Shown: one piece after another, positions 22,534 through 30,291 of the stretch
Layout: each line of letters begins with the position of its first letter
How positions within the stretch are numbered: the first letter of the stretch is position 1
NCBI GenBank assembly: GCA_028749235.1
Contig: JAQULS010000017.1
Location: 1-35,218, forward strand
Reading direction: 5' to 3'
From: Acidobacteriota bacterium
Lineage (GTDB): Bacteria > Acidobacteriota > Aminicenantia > Aminicenantales > UBA4085
Length of the DNA stretch: 35,218 nt
The notes under the pieces: generated by a model
Databases searched by the model: none
Told to the model about the DNA's origin: nothing
The model's input: only the letters and a program-made list of their open reading frames with translations
Program-made: the position numbers and the translations under genes

Positions 22534-23346
22534 ATGAAAAAGAGCCTGGTCCTTCTTTTGGCTTTCGTCCTGGCCGCCTCGGCCGCCTGCCGCAAATCCG
22601 GGACCGCCGCTTCCGACGCTCCTGAAGCCGCCGCTTCCCAAAGCGATCAAACCGCGGAAGAGGCCCCGCTTTCCCTGGACACCGAATCGGTGATGAAGAC
22701 GATCCGCGAGGGCGATGCGGCGGATATTCTCGAAATCCTGGCCCTTATGACGGCCGATCGCGAAGGCTGGGCGGCGGGGGATTATGAAGATCTGATCCGG
22801 CCGCTGTGGAACCTGTTCGCCCGGCAGTCGAGTCCCCAGGCAAACGATGCCGGTGACGAGATCCAGCGCCGCGTCTCCAACCTGTTCAATTTCGGGGACT
22901 GGTATCCGATCCTCGAGGACCTGCTGATCGTGGCCTCCGACCGCGCCGCGCAGCCCAGCGTGCGCGAAGCTGCCGCCGAGCATCTGTGGCGGTTCGCGAC
23001 CAAGGACAAGGCCGGCCAGGGCTTCTCCATTCCCGCCGCGGACCGGCCCCGCATCGAGAAGACCGTTCGGTTCCTGCTGGACGATCCGGGCTACGCCCTG
23101 GAGGCCACGGCGGCCCAGACGGCGTCGATCCTGGGGATGAAATCGTCCGTCACCCGGCTCAAGGCGATCGCCGGCCAGGCCGGCGTCTCGGCCGAGCTCC
23201 GCAGTCTGAAGTTCACCGTCGGCGAGGCCCTCTTCGGGCTGGGCGAAACCGGCGCCGCCCTCGGCGTCATGCAGTCGCTGGCCGCCGGCAGCGGCGACTT
23301 CAGCGAGGAAGCGGCGGAGTTCCTGAAGAAAAACGGGAAGAAATAG
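22534..23346 (+). CDS. lipoprotein with HEAT-like helical repeats
   Basis: A 270-residue protein whose signal peptide ends in the lipobox A-S-A-A-C (Cys19), followed by an Ala/Ser/Glu-rich linker up to about residue 45. The remainder is alpha-helical, with repeating helical pairs such as SVREAAAEHLWRFATK, ALEATAAQTASILGMK and GEALFGLGETGAALGVMQ that resemble HEAT or TPR-like scaffolds. No catalytic motif is visible and I cannot name a partner. The AAGGAG ribosome site is well placed. The helicase gene follows 59 bases later, but the functional link is unclear. Confidence 0.75.
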   Translation: MKKSLVLLLAFVLAASAACRKSGTAASDAPEAAASQSDQTAEEAPLSLDTESVMKTIREGDAADILEILALMTADREGWAAGDYEDLIRPLWNLFARQSSPQANDAGDEIQRRVSNLFNFGDWYPILEDLLIVASDRAAQPSVREAAAEHLWRFATKDKAGQGFSIPAADRPRIEKTVRFLLDDPGYALEATAAQTASILGMKSSVTRLKAIAGQAGVSAELRSLKFTVGEALFGLGETGAALGVMQSLAAGSGDFSEEAAEFLKKNGKK

Positions 23347-23405
23347 CGCCGGAGACGGCGTCTCTTTTCCCGCGTCCCGGGACGGGGTATCATGTCCCCG
23401 TTTCC

Positions 23406-26400
23406 ATGAGCCAAGCGTCGCATTCCGATCCGCCGTCCCCGCCTCCGGCCCGGTCCGAGTCGAGGGCCGAGTCCAGGCCCCGGCTGGTCTACCCGCCCGA
23501 GCTTCCGATCACGGCCCGCCGGGAGGAGATCGTCCAGGCCATCCGGCGGCGGCCGGTGGTCATCCTCTCGGGCGAGACGGGCTGCGGCAAAAGCACCCAG
23601 ATCCCCAAGATGTGCATCGAGGCCGGCCGCGGCCTGCGGGGCATGATCGCGGTCACCCAGCCGCGGCGGATCGCCGCCGTGACCATCGCCAACCGCATTG
23701 CCGAGGAGATGGGCGAGCCCGTCGGACGCTCGGTCGGCTACAAGATCCGCTTCGACGACACGACGCCGCGCGACGCCTGGATCAAGGTCGTCACCGACGG
23801 CATGCTCCTGGCCGAGACCCAGGGCGACCCGCGCCTGCTGGCTTACGACACCATCGTCATCGACGAGGCCCACGAACGGAGCCTGAACATCGACTTCCTG
23901 CTGGGTATCGCCAAGACCCTGCTCCCGGTCCGGCGCGACCTGCGGCTGATCGTCACTTCGGCCACCCTGGACATCGAGAAGTTTCGGGCCGCCTTCGACG
24001 ACCCGCCGGTCATCGAAGTCGGGGGCCGGACCTACCCGGTCGAGGTCGAGTACCGGCCGCCCGACCCCGAATCGAAGCAGGACCAGGACTATACCGATGC
24101 CGCGGTCGAAGCCGTCGCCGCCATCAAGGCGGAGAAGCGCTCCGGCGATATCCTCGTTTTCATGCCGACCGAGCAGGACATCCTCGAAACCTGCGAGAAG
24201 CTGGAGGCGAAGAAATACGCCGGCGTCAGCGTCCTGCCGCTCTACGCCCGTCTGCCCGGGCCCCAGCAGGGCCTCGTCTACCGGGTGACGGGCCCCAAGA
24301 TCGTCGTGGCCACCAACGTGGCCGAGACCTCGCTGACCATCCCGGGCATTCGCTACGTCGTTGATACGGGCCTGGCCCGCATCTCCCAGTATCTGCCCGG
24401 GGCGCGCATCAACAGCCTGCCCATCCGGCCGGTCTCCAAGAGCAGCGCCGACCAGCGCAAGGGCCGCTGCGGCCGCGTCTCGGACGGCGTCTGCATCCGG
24501 CTCTATTCCGAGGACGACTACAACGAGCGGGCGGCCTTCACTCCGCCCGAGATCCAGCGCTCGAACCTGGCCGAGGTCATCCTGCGGATGATTTCCCTGC
24601 GGCTCGGCCACCCGGCCAAGTTCCCGTTCGTGGATCGGCCCGCCTCCGCCGCCGTCAAGGACGGCTTCGAGACCCTGCTCGAGCTGGGCGCCATCCGGCA
24701 GCAGGACGGCGAATACGCGCTGACCGAGAAGGGCCGGCGCATGGCCCGCATGCCGCTCGACCCGCGCCTGTCGCGCATGCTCATCGAGGCGGCCAAGGAG
24801 GGCTGCCTGCGCGAGGTTTCCGTCATAGCGGCCGCCTTGAGCATCCGCGATCCGCGCGAGCGGCCGCTCGACAAGGCGGCCCAGGCCGACCAGATGCACG
24901 CCCCGTTCCGCGAGGCCAGCTCGGACTTCTTAACCCTGCTCAACATCTGGGAGCGCACCCACGGCGATTTCGAGGGCCTGAAAAGCCAGGCCCGGAAGAG
25001 GCGCTTTTGCCACGAGCATTTCCTGTCCTACCCGCGGATGCGGGAGTGGGCCTACGTCCACGCCCAGGTCATGGACATCCTGCGCGAGATGCGGGTCCCT
25101 CCCGGCCGGACTCGCAAGGCCGAGATGAACAAGGCTCTCTACGCCGCCATCCACCGTTCCATCCTGTCCGGCATCTTGAGCAACATCGCCATTCTGAAAG
25201 AGAAGAACATCTACACCGCGGCCAGAGGCCGGGAGGCGATGCTCTTCCCGGGTTCGGCTCTTTTCAACAAATCGCCCCATTGGATCGCCGCGGCCGAGAT
25301 GGTCAAGACCTCGCGGTTGTTCGCCCGGCTGGCCGCCCGCATCCAGCCCGAGTGGCTGGAGGACCTGGGCGGCGATTTGTGCAAGAAGAGCCGCTCCGAT
25401 CCGCGCTTCGACCCCGGCCGCGGCCAGGCCGTCTGCACCGAGCGGGTGACGCTCTTCGGGCTGGAGATCGTCTCCGGCCGGACCGTGGCCTTCGGCCCGA
25501 TCGACGCCGAAGAAGCCCACCGCGTCTTTGTCCGCGAGGCCCTGGTCGAAGGCCGGGCCAAGGAATCGTTTGAGTTCTTGACGAGGAATCTGGCCCTCAA
25601 GGCGCGGCTCGAGACGGCCGAGGATAAGCTCCGGCGGCGCGACATCCTGGCCGACGAGGAGCGGATGGCCGAGTTCTACGAGAGCCGCCTGGCCGGCGTC
25701 TTCGACATCAAGGCCTTACGGGACCGCATCCACCGGCGGGGCGGGGACGCGTTCCTGGTCATGACCGAAGCCGACCTGATCGAGGAGGCTCCCGATGAGG
25801 CCGAGCTGCGCCAATTCCCCGACGACCTGAGGCTGGGCGAGCGGCGCTTCCGGGCCCTCTACAAGTTCGCGCCCGGCGAGAAAGACGACGGCGTGACTTT
25901 GCGTGTTCCGGCCGAACGGATCGCCGCGGTTCGGGCCGAGCCGTTGGAGTGGGGCGTTCCCGGCCTGCTGCGGGAGAAGATCGAGGAGCTTATCCGGGGT
26001 CTGCCCAAGCGCTACCGCAAGCTGCTGGTGCCGGTCGGGGAAAAGGTCGACCTGATCATGGCCGAGATGCCGCGCCAGGAGGGTTCGCTTTTCGCGGCGC
26101 TCACCAAGTTCGTTAAAGCCAGATTCCGGGCCGAGATTCCGGTCGCGGCTTGGTCCGAGGTCGAGATCTCGCCGTATCTGCGGATGCGCGTCGCGGTGAC
26201 GGATCCGCGGGGCAAGGAGCTGGCCGCGGGCCGCGACCTGGAGGCCCTGAAGAAAATGGGCCGGGAAGGGGAAGTCGAGCCGGAGACCGGGGAATGGAAG
26301 AAGGTCCAGGCCCGCTGGGAGAAAACCGGCGTCGATCCCTGGTCCTTCGAATCCCTGCCGGAGACTGTAGCCGTCGGCTACGGTGCGGCCGCTTACCCGG

Positions 26401-27212
26401 CGCTGGCGTCGGCCGAGGGCAAGCTCTCCGTTCGCTTGTTCAAGGATCGCGACGAAAGCCTGGTTTCGCACGCGGCCGCGATCGAAGCGACCTTGATGGG
26501 GATGTTCGCCAAGGACGTCAAGTACATGGAGCGGCACATCGTCCTGCCGCCCGAGACCCAGAAGCCGGCCCTTTTCTTCGGCGGCAAGGCGGCCCTGGAG
26601 AAAGCCCTTCTGGAACGGCTCAAGGCCGATGTTCTGCGGCCGGCCGTTCGCTCCGGCGTGGAGCTTCGGGCCTACGCCGACGGCGTCGTGCGGGCGCTGT
26701 TCGAGAAGGGACAGATCCTGGTTCAGGCGGCCGAAGCCGTCCTCGAAGCCTATCGCAAAGCGCGGACGGCGATCGAGGATATCGTCGCCTCCAATCCGTC
26801 CAGCAAGACGCTCGCGGCCCTGCGCGACGAATTCCGGGCCGAGATCGAAGCCCTGGCGCCCAAGGATGTCTTCGCAACCCGCGGCGGGGAGCGGCTCGTC
26901 CGCATGCCCGGCTATCTCGAGGCGCTGGCCGTCCGGGCCGGACGGGTCAAGGTCGACCCGGAGAAGGACCGCAAGAAAGCGGCCCAGGTCGAGCCTTTCC
27001 TGCGGGCCCTGCGGGAATTGGACGGCAGGGCGGCCAAGGGCGGCGCGGCGCTCCAGGCCGGCGTCGACGATCTGCGTTGGATGATCGAGGAATTCAAGGT
27101 CTCGGTCTTTGCCCCCGAGGTAAAAACGGCGGGGCCGGTTTCGCCCAAGCGACTGTCGGAGAAGATCCGCGAGCTCGAGGCCCAATCGATCCCCGAAAGG
27201 AAAAAGTCATGA
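23406..27212 (+). CDS. hrpA: ATP-dependent RNA helicase HrpA (DEAH box)
   Basis: A 1268-residue protein, the usual size for HrpA. Walker A GETGCGKST is at 56-64, motif Ib-like TQPRRIAA at 84-91, the DEAH box (IDEAHERS) at 153-156 and SAT at 185-187. QRKGRCGR (motif VI) lies in the second RecA domain. A helicase-associated region and OB-fold follow, and the C-terminal half from about residue 670 has the long DUF3418 extension found in HrpA. The protein unwinds RNA, and in some bacteria HrpA rescues collided ribosomes. The open frame extends upstream but overlaps the previous gene and is rejected; the ATG at 23406 lacks an obvious ribosome site. The stop overlaps the cupin start. Confidence 0.95.
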   Translation: MSQASHSDPPSPPPARSESRAESRPRLVYPPELPITARREEIVQAIRRRPVVILSGETGCGKSTQIPKMCIEAGRGLRGMIAVTQPRRIAAVTIANRIAEEMGEPVGRSVGYKIRFDDTTPRDAWIKVVTDGMLLAETQGDPRLLAYDTIVIDEAHERSLNIDFLLGIAKTLLPVRRDLRLIVTSATLDIEKFRAAFDDPPVIEVGGRTYPVEVEYRPPDPESKQDQDYTDAAVEAVAAIKAEKRSGDILVFMPTEQDILETCEKLEAKKYAGVSVLPLYARLPGPQQGLVYRVTGPKIVVATNVAETSLTIPGIRYVVDTGLARISQYLPGARINSLPIRPVSKSSADQRKGRCGRVSDGVCIRLYSEDDYNERAAFTPPEIQRSNLAEVILRMISLRLGHPAKFPFVDRPASAAVKDGFETLLELGAIRQQDGEYALTEKGRRMARMPLDPRLSRMLIEAAKEGCLREVSVIAAALSIRDPRERPLDKAAQADQMHAPFREASSDFLTLLNIWERTHGDFEGLKSQARKRRFCHEHFLSYPRMREWAYVHAQVMDILREMRVPPGRTRKAEMNKALYAAIHRSILSGILSNIAILKEKNIYTAARGREAMLFPGSALFNKSPHWIAAAEMVKTSRLFARLAARIQPEWLEDLGGDLCKKSRSDPRFDPGRGQAVCTERVTLFGLEIVSGRTVAFGPIDAEEAHRVFVREALVEGRAKESFEFLTRNLALKARLETAEDKLRRRDILADEERMAEFYESRLAGVFDIKALRDRIHRRGGDAFLVMTEADLIEEAPDEAELRQFPDDLRLGERRFRALYKFAPGEKDDGVTLRVPAERIAAVRAEPLEWGVPGLLREKIEELIRGLPKRYRKLLVPVGEKVDLIMAEMPRQEGSLFAALTKFVKARFRAEIPVAAWSEVEISPYLRMRVAVTDPRGKELAAGRDLEALKKMGREGEVEPETGEWKKVQARWEKTGVDPWSFESLPETVAVGYGAAAYPALASAEGKLSVRLFKDRDESLVSHAAAIEATLMGMFAKDVKYMERHIVLPPETQKPALFFGGKAALEKALLERLKADVLRPAVRSGVELRAYADGVVRALFEKGQILVQAAEAVLEAYRKARTAIEDIVASNPSSKTLAALRDEFRAEIEALAPKDVFATRGGERLVRMPGYLEALAVRAGRVKVDPEKDRKKAAQVEPFLRALRELDGRAAKGGAALQAGVDDLRWMIEEFKVSVFAPEVKTAGPVSPKRLSEKIRELEAQSIPERKKS

Positions 27213-27544
27213 ATCCCATTTTCCCGGATGCCATCCGAAACCTTCCGCAAGCCGACGTCCCGCTGACCGGATCGATCTCTTATCTGTCGCAATCCGATAC
27301 TCACCAAATCCTGTTCATGGAGTTTCATAGTGACATCGAAGTTCCCGAACACTCCCACGCGGCCCAATTCGCCATCGTCGTGGAAGGGATAATCGACTTG
27401 ACGATCGACGGCGATAAACGCAGCTATGCCAAGGGGGACCGGTATTACATCCCCGCGGGCGTCAAGCATGGGGCCAAGATCCACGCGGGGTATGCGGACG
27501 TGACCTATTTTGATCAGCCGAACCGTTACTCGGTGAAACCGTAA
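27209..27544 (+). CDS. cytoplasmic cupin-domain protein
   Basis: A 111-residue single-cupin protein. The first motif reads PEHSHAAQFAIVVEGIIDLT, with the metal-site His residues and the acidic position replaced by Gln/Phe-type residues. The second reads YIPAGVKHGAKIHAG. It has no signal peptide. The ATG overlaps the hrpA stop (ATGA) and is preceded by AAAGGA, so it is co-translated with the helicase. Cupins range from sugar isomerases to ligand sensors, and no substrate can be assigned. A 16-bp GC palindrome at 27568-27583 follows the stop, without a T-run. Confidence 0.85.
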   Translation: MNPIFPDAIRNLPQADVPLTGSISYLSQSDTHQILFMEFHSDIEVPEHSHAAQFAIVVEGIIDLTIDGDKRSYAKGDRYYIPAGVKHGAKIHAGYADVTYFDQPNRYSVKP

Positions 27545-27638
27545 ACGGCCCAGCCGTCCCATCGATCCGGGACCGCGGTCCCGCCCTCGAGCCTTCGGCC
27601 CATTCCTTGCCGTCGGATTCTCCGTTGCTAGCCGCGGC

Positions 27639-27668
27639 TTGATTTTTTATTTACGTCAGTGTTACTAT
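27639..27668 (+). promoter_or_regulatory. nikR promoter
   Basis: TTGATT (27639-27644) and TACTAT (27663-27668) are separated by 18 bases. The -10 box overlaps the left half of the NikR operator candidate, so bound repressor would block polymerase. Confidence 0.55.
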
Positions 27669-27686
27669 TCCCGCAGAAAGTAGCAT
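27659..27686 (+). promoter_or_regulatory. NikR operator candidate
   Basis: GTGTTAC (27659-27665), 14 bases, then GTAGCAT (27680-27686) form an imperfect inverted repeat, with five of seven positions of the second half matching GTAACAC. The half-site and spacing match the Geobacter-type NikR site as I recall it (GTGTTAC, 13-14 bases, GTAACAC). It overlaps the -10 box and the nikR start codon, which implies autoregulation. Confidence 0.6.
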
Positions 27687-28107
27687 GAGCATGACCAAAC
27701 TCGTCCGCTTCGGCGTTTCGCTCGAAAAAGATCTTCTGGCCAAGTTCGACGCCCTGTTATCGGCGAAAGGCTACGCCAGCCGCTCCGAAGCTTTCCGCGA
27801 CCTCATCCGGGGCACCTTGATCGAGAAGGATTGGAAAGAGGGGGAGAAGGTCGCCGGGGCCGTGACCCTGGTCTATGACCATCACCGCAAGGACCTCCTG
27901 GGCCGGATCATGGACATCCAGCACGACTTCCATCACCTGATTATTTCCACCCAGCACATCCATCTCGATCATGACCACTGCCTGGAGATCATCGCGGTCC
28001 GGGGCCGGGCGGGCGATGTGGGCAGGCTGGCCGATTCCCTCCGTTCGATCAAGGGCGTCAAGCACGGCACCGTCAGCATGTCCGGCGCGGACGAGAACCT
28101 GGAATGA
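27685..28107 (+). CDS. nikR: nickel-responsive regulator NikR
   Basis: A 140-residue protein with an N-terminal ribbon-helix-helix (VRFGVSLEKDLLAKFDALLS, residues 7-26) and a C-terminal ACT-type metal domain. The nickel ligands fall in the exact NikR spacing: His80, His91, His93 and Cys99, within QHDFHHLIISTQHIHLDHDH followed by C. NikR represses nickel uptake genes when nickel is bound. The operator candidate at 27659-27686 overlaps its own start. Downstream lie a secreted cupin and a NicO/UreH-type permease in the same direction, probably one regulated unit. An ATG two codons later is an alternative start. Confidence 0.94.
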   Translation: MSMTKLVRFGVSLEKDLLAKFDALLSAKGYASRSEAFRDLIRGTLIEKDWKEGEKVAGAVTLVYDHHRKDLLGRIMDIQHDFHHLIISTQHIHLDHDHCLEIIAVRGRAGDVGRLADSLRSIKGVKHGTVSMSGADENLE

Positions 28108-28146
28108 ATATGAGGACAATGAAAATTCATAGTTGAGGCGAAAGAT

Positions 28147-28584
28147 ATGAAAATAAAAAGTATGGGAATGGGAATCTTTTCTTGCTTGGCCTTAGCCGCG
28201 GCCGAGGCGCTTTTCGCAGCCGTGCCTTTCCAGGCCGGCCAATCCCCCCAACCCGTCCCCAAGGTCATCAAGCTCGATGCGGGCGAGCAGGGCTATCAGC
28301 GCGTGCTCGGCGGGCCGCCGGAGACGTCCTCGATGCGCTCGGGACTTGTCGTCCTCAAGCCCGGTGCTTCGATCGGCAGACACAATACGGACCAGTACGA
28401 GGAGCTGATCGTCGTTTTCGAAGGCCGCGGCGAGATGAGGATCACGGGGGGGCCGGTTCTTAAGCTCGAAAGCGGAATGGCGGCCTATTGTCCTCCGAGA
28501 ACCGAGCACGACGTCTTCAACGTCGGTACGACGCAGCTCCGCTATTTATACATCGTGGCCGAAGAAAAGATCTCCGGGCGTTGA
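28147..28584 (+). CDS. exported cupin-domain protein in the nikR locus
   Basis: A 145-residue protein with a signal peptide of about 25 residues (GIFSCLALAAAEALFAAVPF). A cupin barrel follows: VLKPGASIGRHNTDQYEELI, VFEGRGEMRITGG, and MAAYCPPRTEHDVFNVGTTQ. The H-x-x-x-x-x-E-E and H-D positions fit a metal site. A GAGG ribosome site precedes the ATG. It lies 39 bases after nikR and one base before the permease gene, so it is almost certainly co-transcribed. A periplasmic metal-binding role is attractive from context but unproven. Confidence 0.8.
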   Translation: MKIKSMGMGIFSCLALAAAEALFAAVPFQAGQSPQPVPKVIKLDAGEQGYQRVLGGPPETSSMRSGLVVLKPGASIGRHNTDQYEELIVVFEGRGEMRITGGPVLKLESGMAAYCPPRTEHDVFNVGTTQLRYLYIVAEEKISGR

Positions 28585-28585
28585 T

Positions 28586-29332
28586 ATGACCGCCGAACTG
28601 ACCGCCCTGCTCCTGACCGCCGCCTCGCTGGGATTCGTCCACACTCTGATCGGGCCCGACCACTACATCCCTTTCATCGCCATGTCGCAGGCCCGGAGCT
28701 GGTCCCGGCGCAAGACGCTGCTCATAACCTTCCTCTGCGGGCTGGGACACGTCGGGAGCTCGGTCGTCATCGGACTGATCGGCATCGGGCTGGGCGTCGC
28801 CGTGGCCCGGCTGGAGGGCGTGGAGGCGACCCGGGGCGATATCGCCGCCTGGCTGATGATCGCCTTCGGGCTCGTCTATGGGCTCTGGGGCGTCAAGCGG
28901 GCCTTGCGCGGCCGATCCCACGCCCACGCCCATTTCCATCTGGCCAAAGCGCACGAACACGCTCATGCCCATGAGCATGGCCATACACACGAGCACGAGC
29001 ATGTCCACGCGCATGTTCCGGAGCCGGCCGCGGCCGGGGAGCCCAAGGCCAACATCACACCCTGGGTCCTGTTCACGATCTTCGTCTTCGGGCCGTGCGA
29101 GCCGCTCATCCCGATCGTGATGTACCCGGCGGCCCGCATGGGCGCGGGGTCCGTTATCCTGGTCACGGCGGCCTTCGCCGTCGCCACCATCGGAACCATG
29201 ATGACGATCGTCGGCCTGGGATCGGTCGGCTTGAAGGTCGCTAAGTTCGGCGGCTTCGAGCGCTGGATGCACGCGACCGCGGGCGCCATGATCTTTCTCT
29301 GCGGCTTCGCCATAAAATTCATGGGTTTGTAA
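28586..29332 (+). CDS. NicO/UreH-type nickel or cobalt permease with His-rich loop
   Basis: A 248-residue membrane protein with about six hydrophobic helices. The opening helix carries GFVHTLIGPDHYIPFIAMSQ, a metal-transporter motif (H-x-x-x-G-P-D-H), followed by FLCGLGHVGSSVVIGLIG. A cytosolic or periplasmic loop at residues 112-143 holds 15 histidines, mostly alternating with Ala or Glu. The second half includes FGPCEPLIPIVMYPAARMG. NicO, RcnA and UreH/HupE-like permeases move Ni2+ or Co2+, and import or export cannot be told from sequence. Position behind nikR makes nickel the likely ion. Confidence 0.85.
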   Translation: MTAELTALLLTAASLGFVHTLIGPDHYIPFIAMSQARSWSRRKTLLITFLCGLGHVGSSVVIGLIGIGLGVAVARLEGVEATRGDIAAWLMIAFGLVYGLWGVKRALRGRSHAHAHFHLAKAHEHAHAHEHGHTHEHEHVHAHVPEPAAAGEPKANITPWVLFTIFVFGPCEPLIPIVMYPAARMGAGSVILVTAAFAVATIGTMMTIVGLGSVGLKVAKFGGFERWMHATAGAMIFLCGFAIKFMGL

Positions 29333-29357
29333 CGCCCGCCGTTCTCCGAAGCACCAT

Positions 29358-29386
29358 TTGCGCCTTTCCGGCCGTCCGGCTAAGAT
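29358..29386 (+). promoter_or_regulatory. promoter of the guanine deaminase gene
   Basis: TTGCGC (29358-29363), 17 bases, then TAAGAT (29381-29386), about 24 bases before the start codon. Spacing is ideal, and both hexamers are partial matches. Confidence 0.5.
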
Positions 29387-29409
29387 GGGGGGCGTTCGAC
29401 GGAGGACAG

Positions 29410-29895
29410 ATGAAGCCGATCACGAAAGCTCCGGAATATTGGATGAAGCTGGCCGTGGCCGAGGCGCGGCGCGGCGTCCGGGCGGGGGAGGGCGGCCCCT
29501 TCGGCGCCGTGGTCGTCCGGAAGGGCGTTCTGATCGCCCGCGGCCACAATCGGGTCGTGGCCTCGAACGACCCGACCGCCCACGGCGAGATCGTCGCCCT
29601 GCGCCGGGCCGCCCGCAAGCTTGGCCGCTTCCATCTTCCCGATTGCGAGCTCTACACGACCTGCGAGCCCTGCCCGATGTGCCTGGCCGCGATGCACTGG
29701 GCCAGAATCAAGGTCTATTACTTCGGCTGCAACAACCACGACGCGGCCCGCATCGGCTTCGCCGACAAGTCCATCTATGAGGCCCTGGCCGGCCGCCCCG
29801 CCAAGGGTGTGCCCAGCGGCCATGAGCTTCTGCGCCCGGAGTGCCTGTCCGTCTTCGCCGAATGGTTCGGCTGCCGCGACCGTGTTCTCTACTGA
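29410..29895 (+). CDS. guaD: guanine deaminase-like nucleoside/base deaminase
   Basis: A 161-residue cytidine-deaminase-fold enzyme. The zinc site is complete: T-A-H-G-E (His and catalytic Glu) and C-E-P-C-P-M-C. The segments GEGGPFGAVVVRKG, ASNDPTAHGEIVALRRA and MHWARIKVYYFGCNNHDAAR resemble Bacillus GuaD closely, including the C-terminal aromatic end (RDRVLY), which in GuaD reaches the partner active site. It would convert guanine to xanthine. TadA or a CMP-deaminase-like role is less likely because of the GuaD-type D-A-A-x-x-G-F segment. The GGAGGA ribosome site is strong. Confidence 0.88.
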   Translation: MKPITKAPEYWMKLAVAEARRGVRAGEGGPFGAVVVRKGVLIARGHNRVVASNDPTAHGEIVALRRAARKLGRFHLPDCELYTTCEPCPMCLAAMHWARIKVYYFGCNNHDAARIGFADKSIYEALAGRPAKGVPSGHELLRPECLSVFAEWFGCRDRVLY

Positions 29896-29910
29896 TCCCG
29901 CCGATTTTCT

Positions 29911-30204
29911 GAATCATCGCCCAATTCCGGGGATGGCAGTCCAGGGTGTCGTCCCGGCGGCTTCGGCCTCTTCTCGCCTTTTTCCACAGCCCTCTTCGGC
30001 GCCTCGGAACTGCGCATTCCAGACCGCCCGGCCTTGGAGACCACCCACTCCATTTCGATTCCGTTCGATGGTTGCGTGCTCAAACAGCCCTCGGCGGCCG
30101 TTGGCTTCCCTCAGCGAGCTATGGAAAAAGGCGCCGGCCTCGCGATTTCGCCGTTGGCCGACACCCCGAACCGCCCTGGTTCCCCGAAAACGGGCGAAGA
30201 TCCA
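29911..30204 (-). mobile_element. MITE-like quasi-palindromic element, copy 4 (full length, inverted)
   Basis: Read on the minus strand, it starts GGATCTTCGCCCG and contains GGCCAACGGCGAAAT, GCCTTTTTCCATAGC, TGTTTGAGCACGC, AATGGAGTGGG and GAGGCGCCGAAG, all aligned in order with copy 1. Its two ends are diverged inverted repeats of each other (GAATCATCGCCC on the plus strand at 29911, GGGCGAAGATCC at 30192-30203). ATTTTCT flanks it directly at 29904-29910 and 30205-30211. The right flank runs straight into the TTGACT box of the next promoter. An open frame through it, fused to the arabinofuranosidase, is not a gene. Confidence 0.75.
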
Positions 30205-30210
30205 ATTTTC

Positions 30211-30240
30211 TTGACTCCCATTTCAGCCCGGCTATATAGT
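30211..30240 (+). promoter_or_regulatory. promoter of the GH51 gene at the edge of mobile element copy 4
   Basis: TTGACT (30211-30216) is followed after 16 bases by TATATA (30233-30238), or after 18 by TATAGT (30235-30240). The first T of the -35 box is the last base of the element's right direct repeat. Confidence 0.65.
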
Positions 30241-30291
30241 TGCGATCCGGAGGCCGGAAGCCCCGTCCCCGGCCCGATCAGGAGGTCAAAC

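Noticed and set aside
23091-27185. Long minus-strand frames opposite hrpA (23091-24899 and 25716-27185).
   Set aside because: Low-complexity composition with no motif, and the plus strand holds the complete helicase.
30034-30291. N-terminal extension of the arabinofuranosidase by 86 codons.
   Set aside because: It crosses mobile element copy 4 and the promoter. The ATG at 30292 has a perfect ribosome site and begins a Tat signal.
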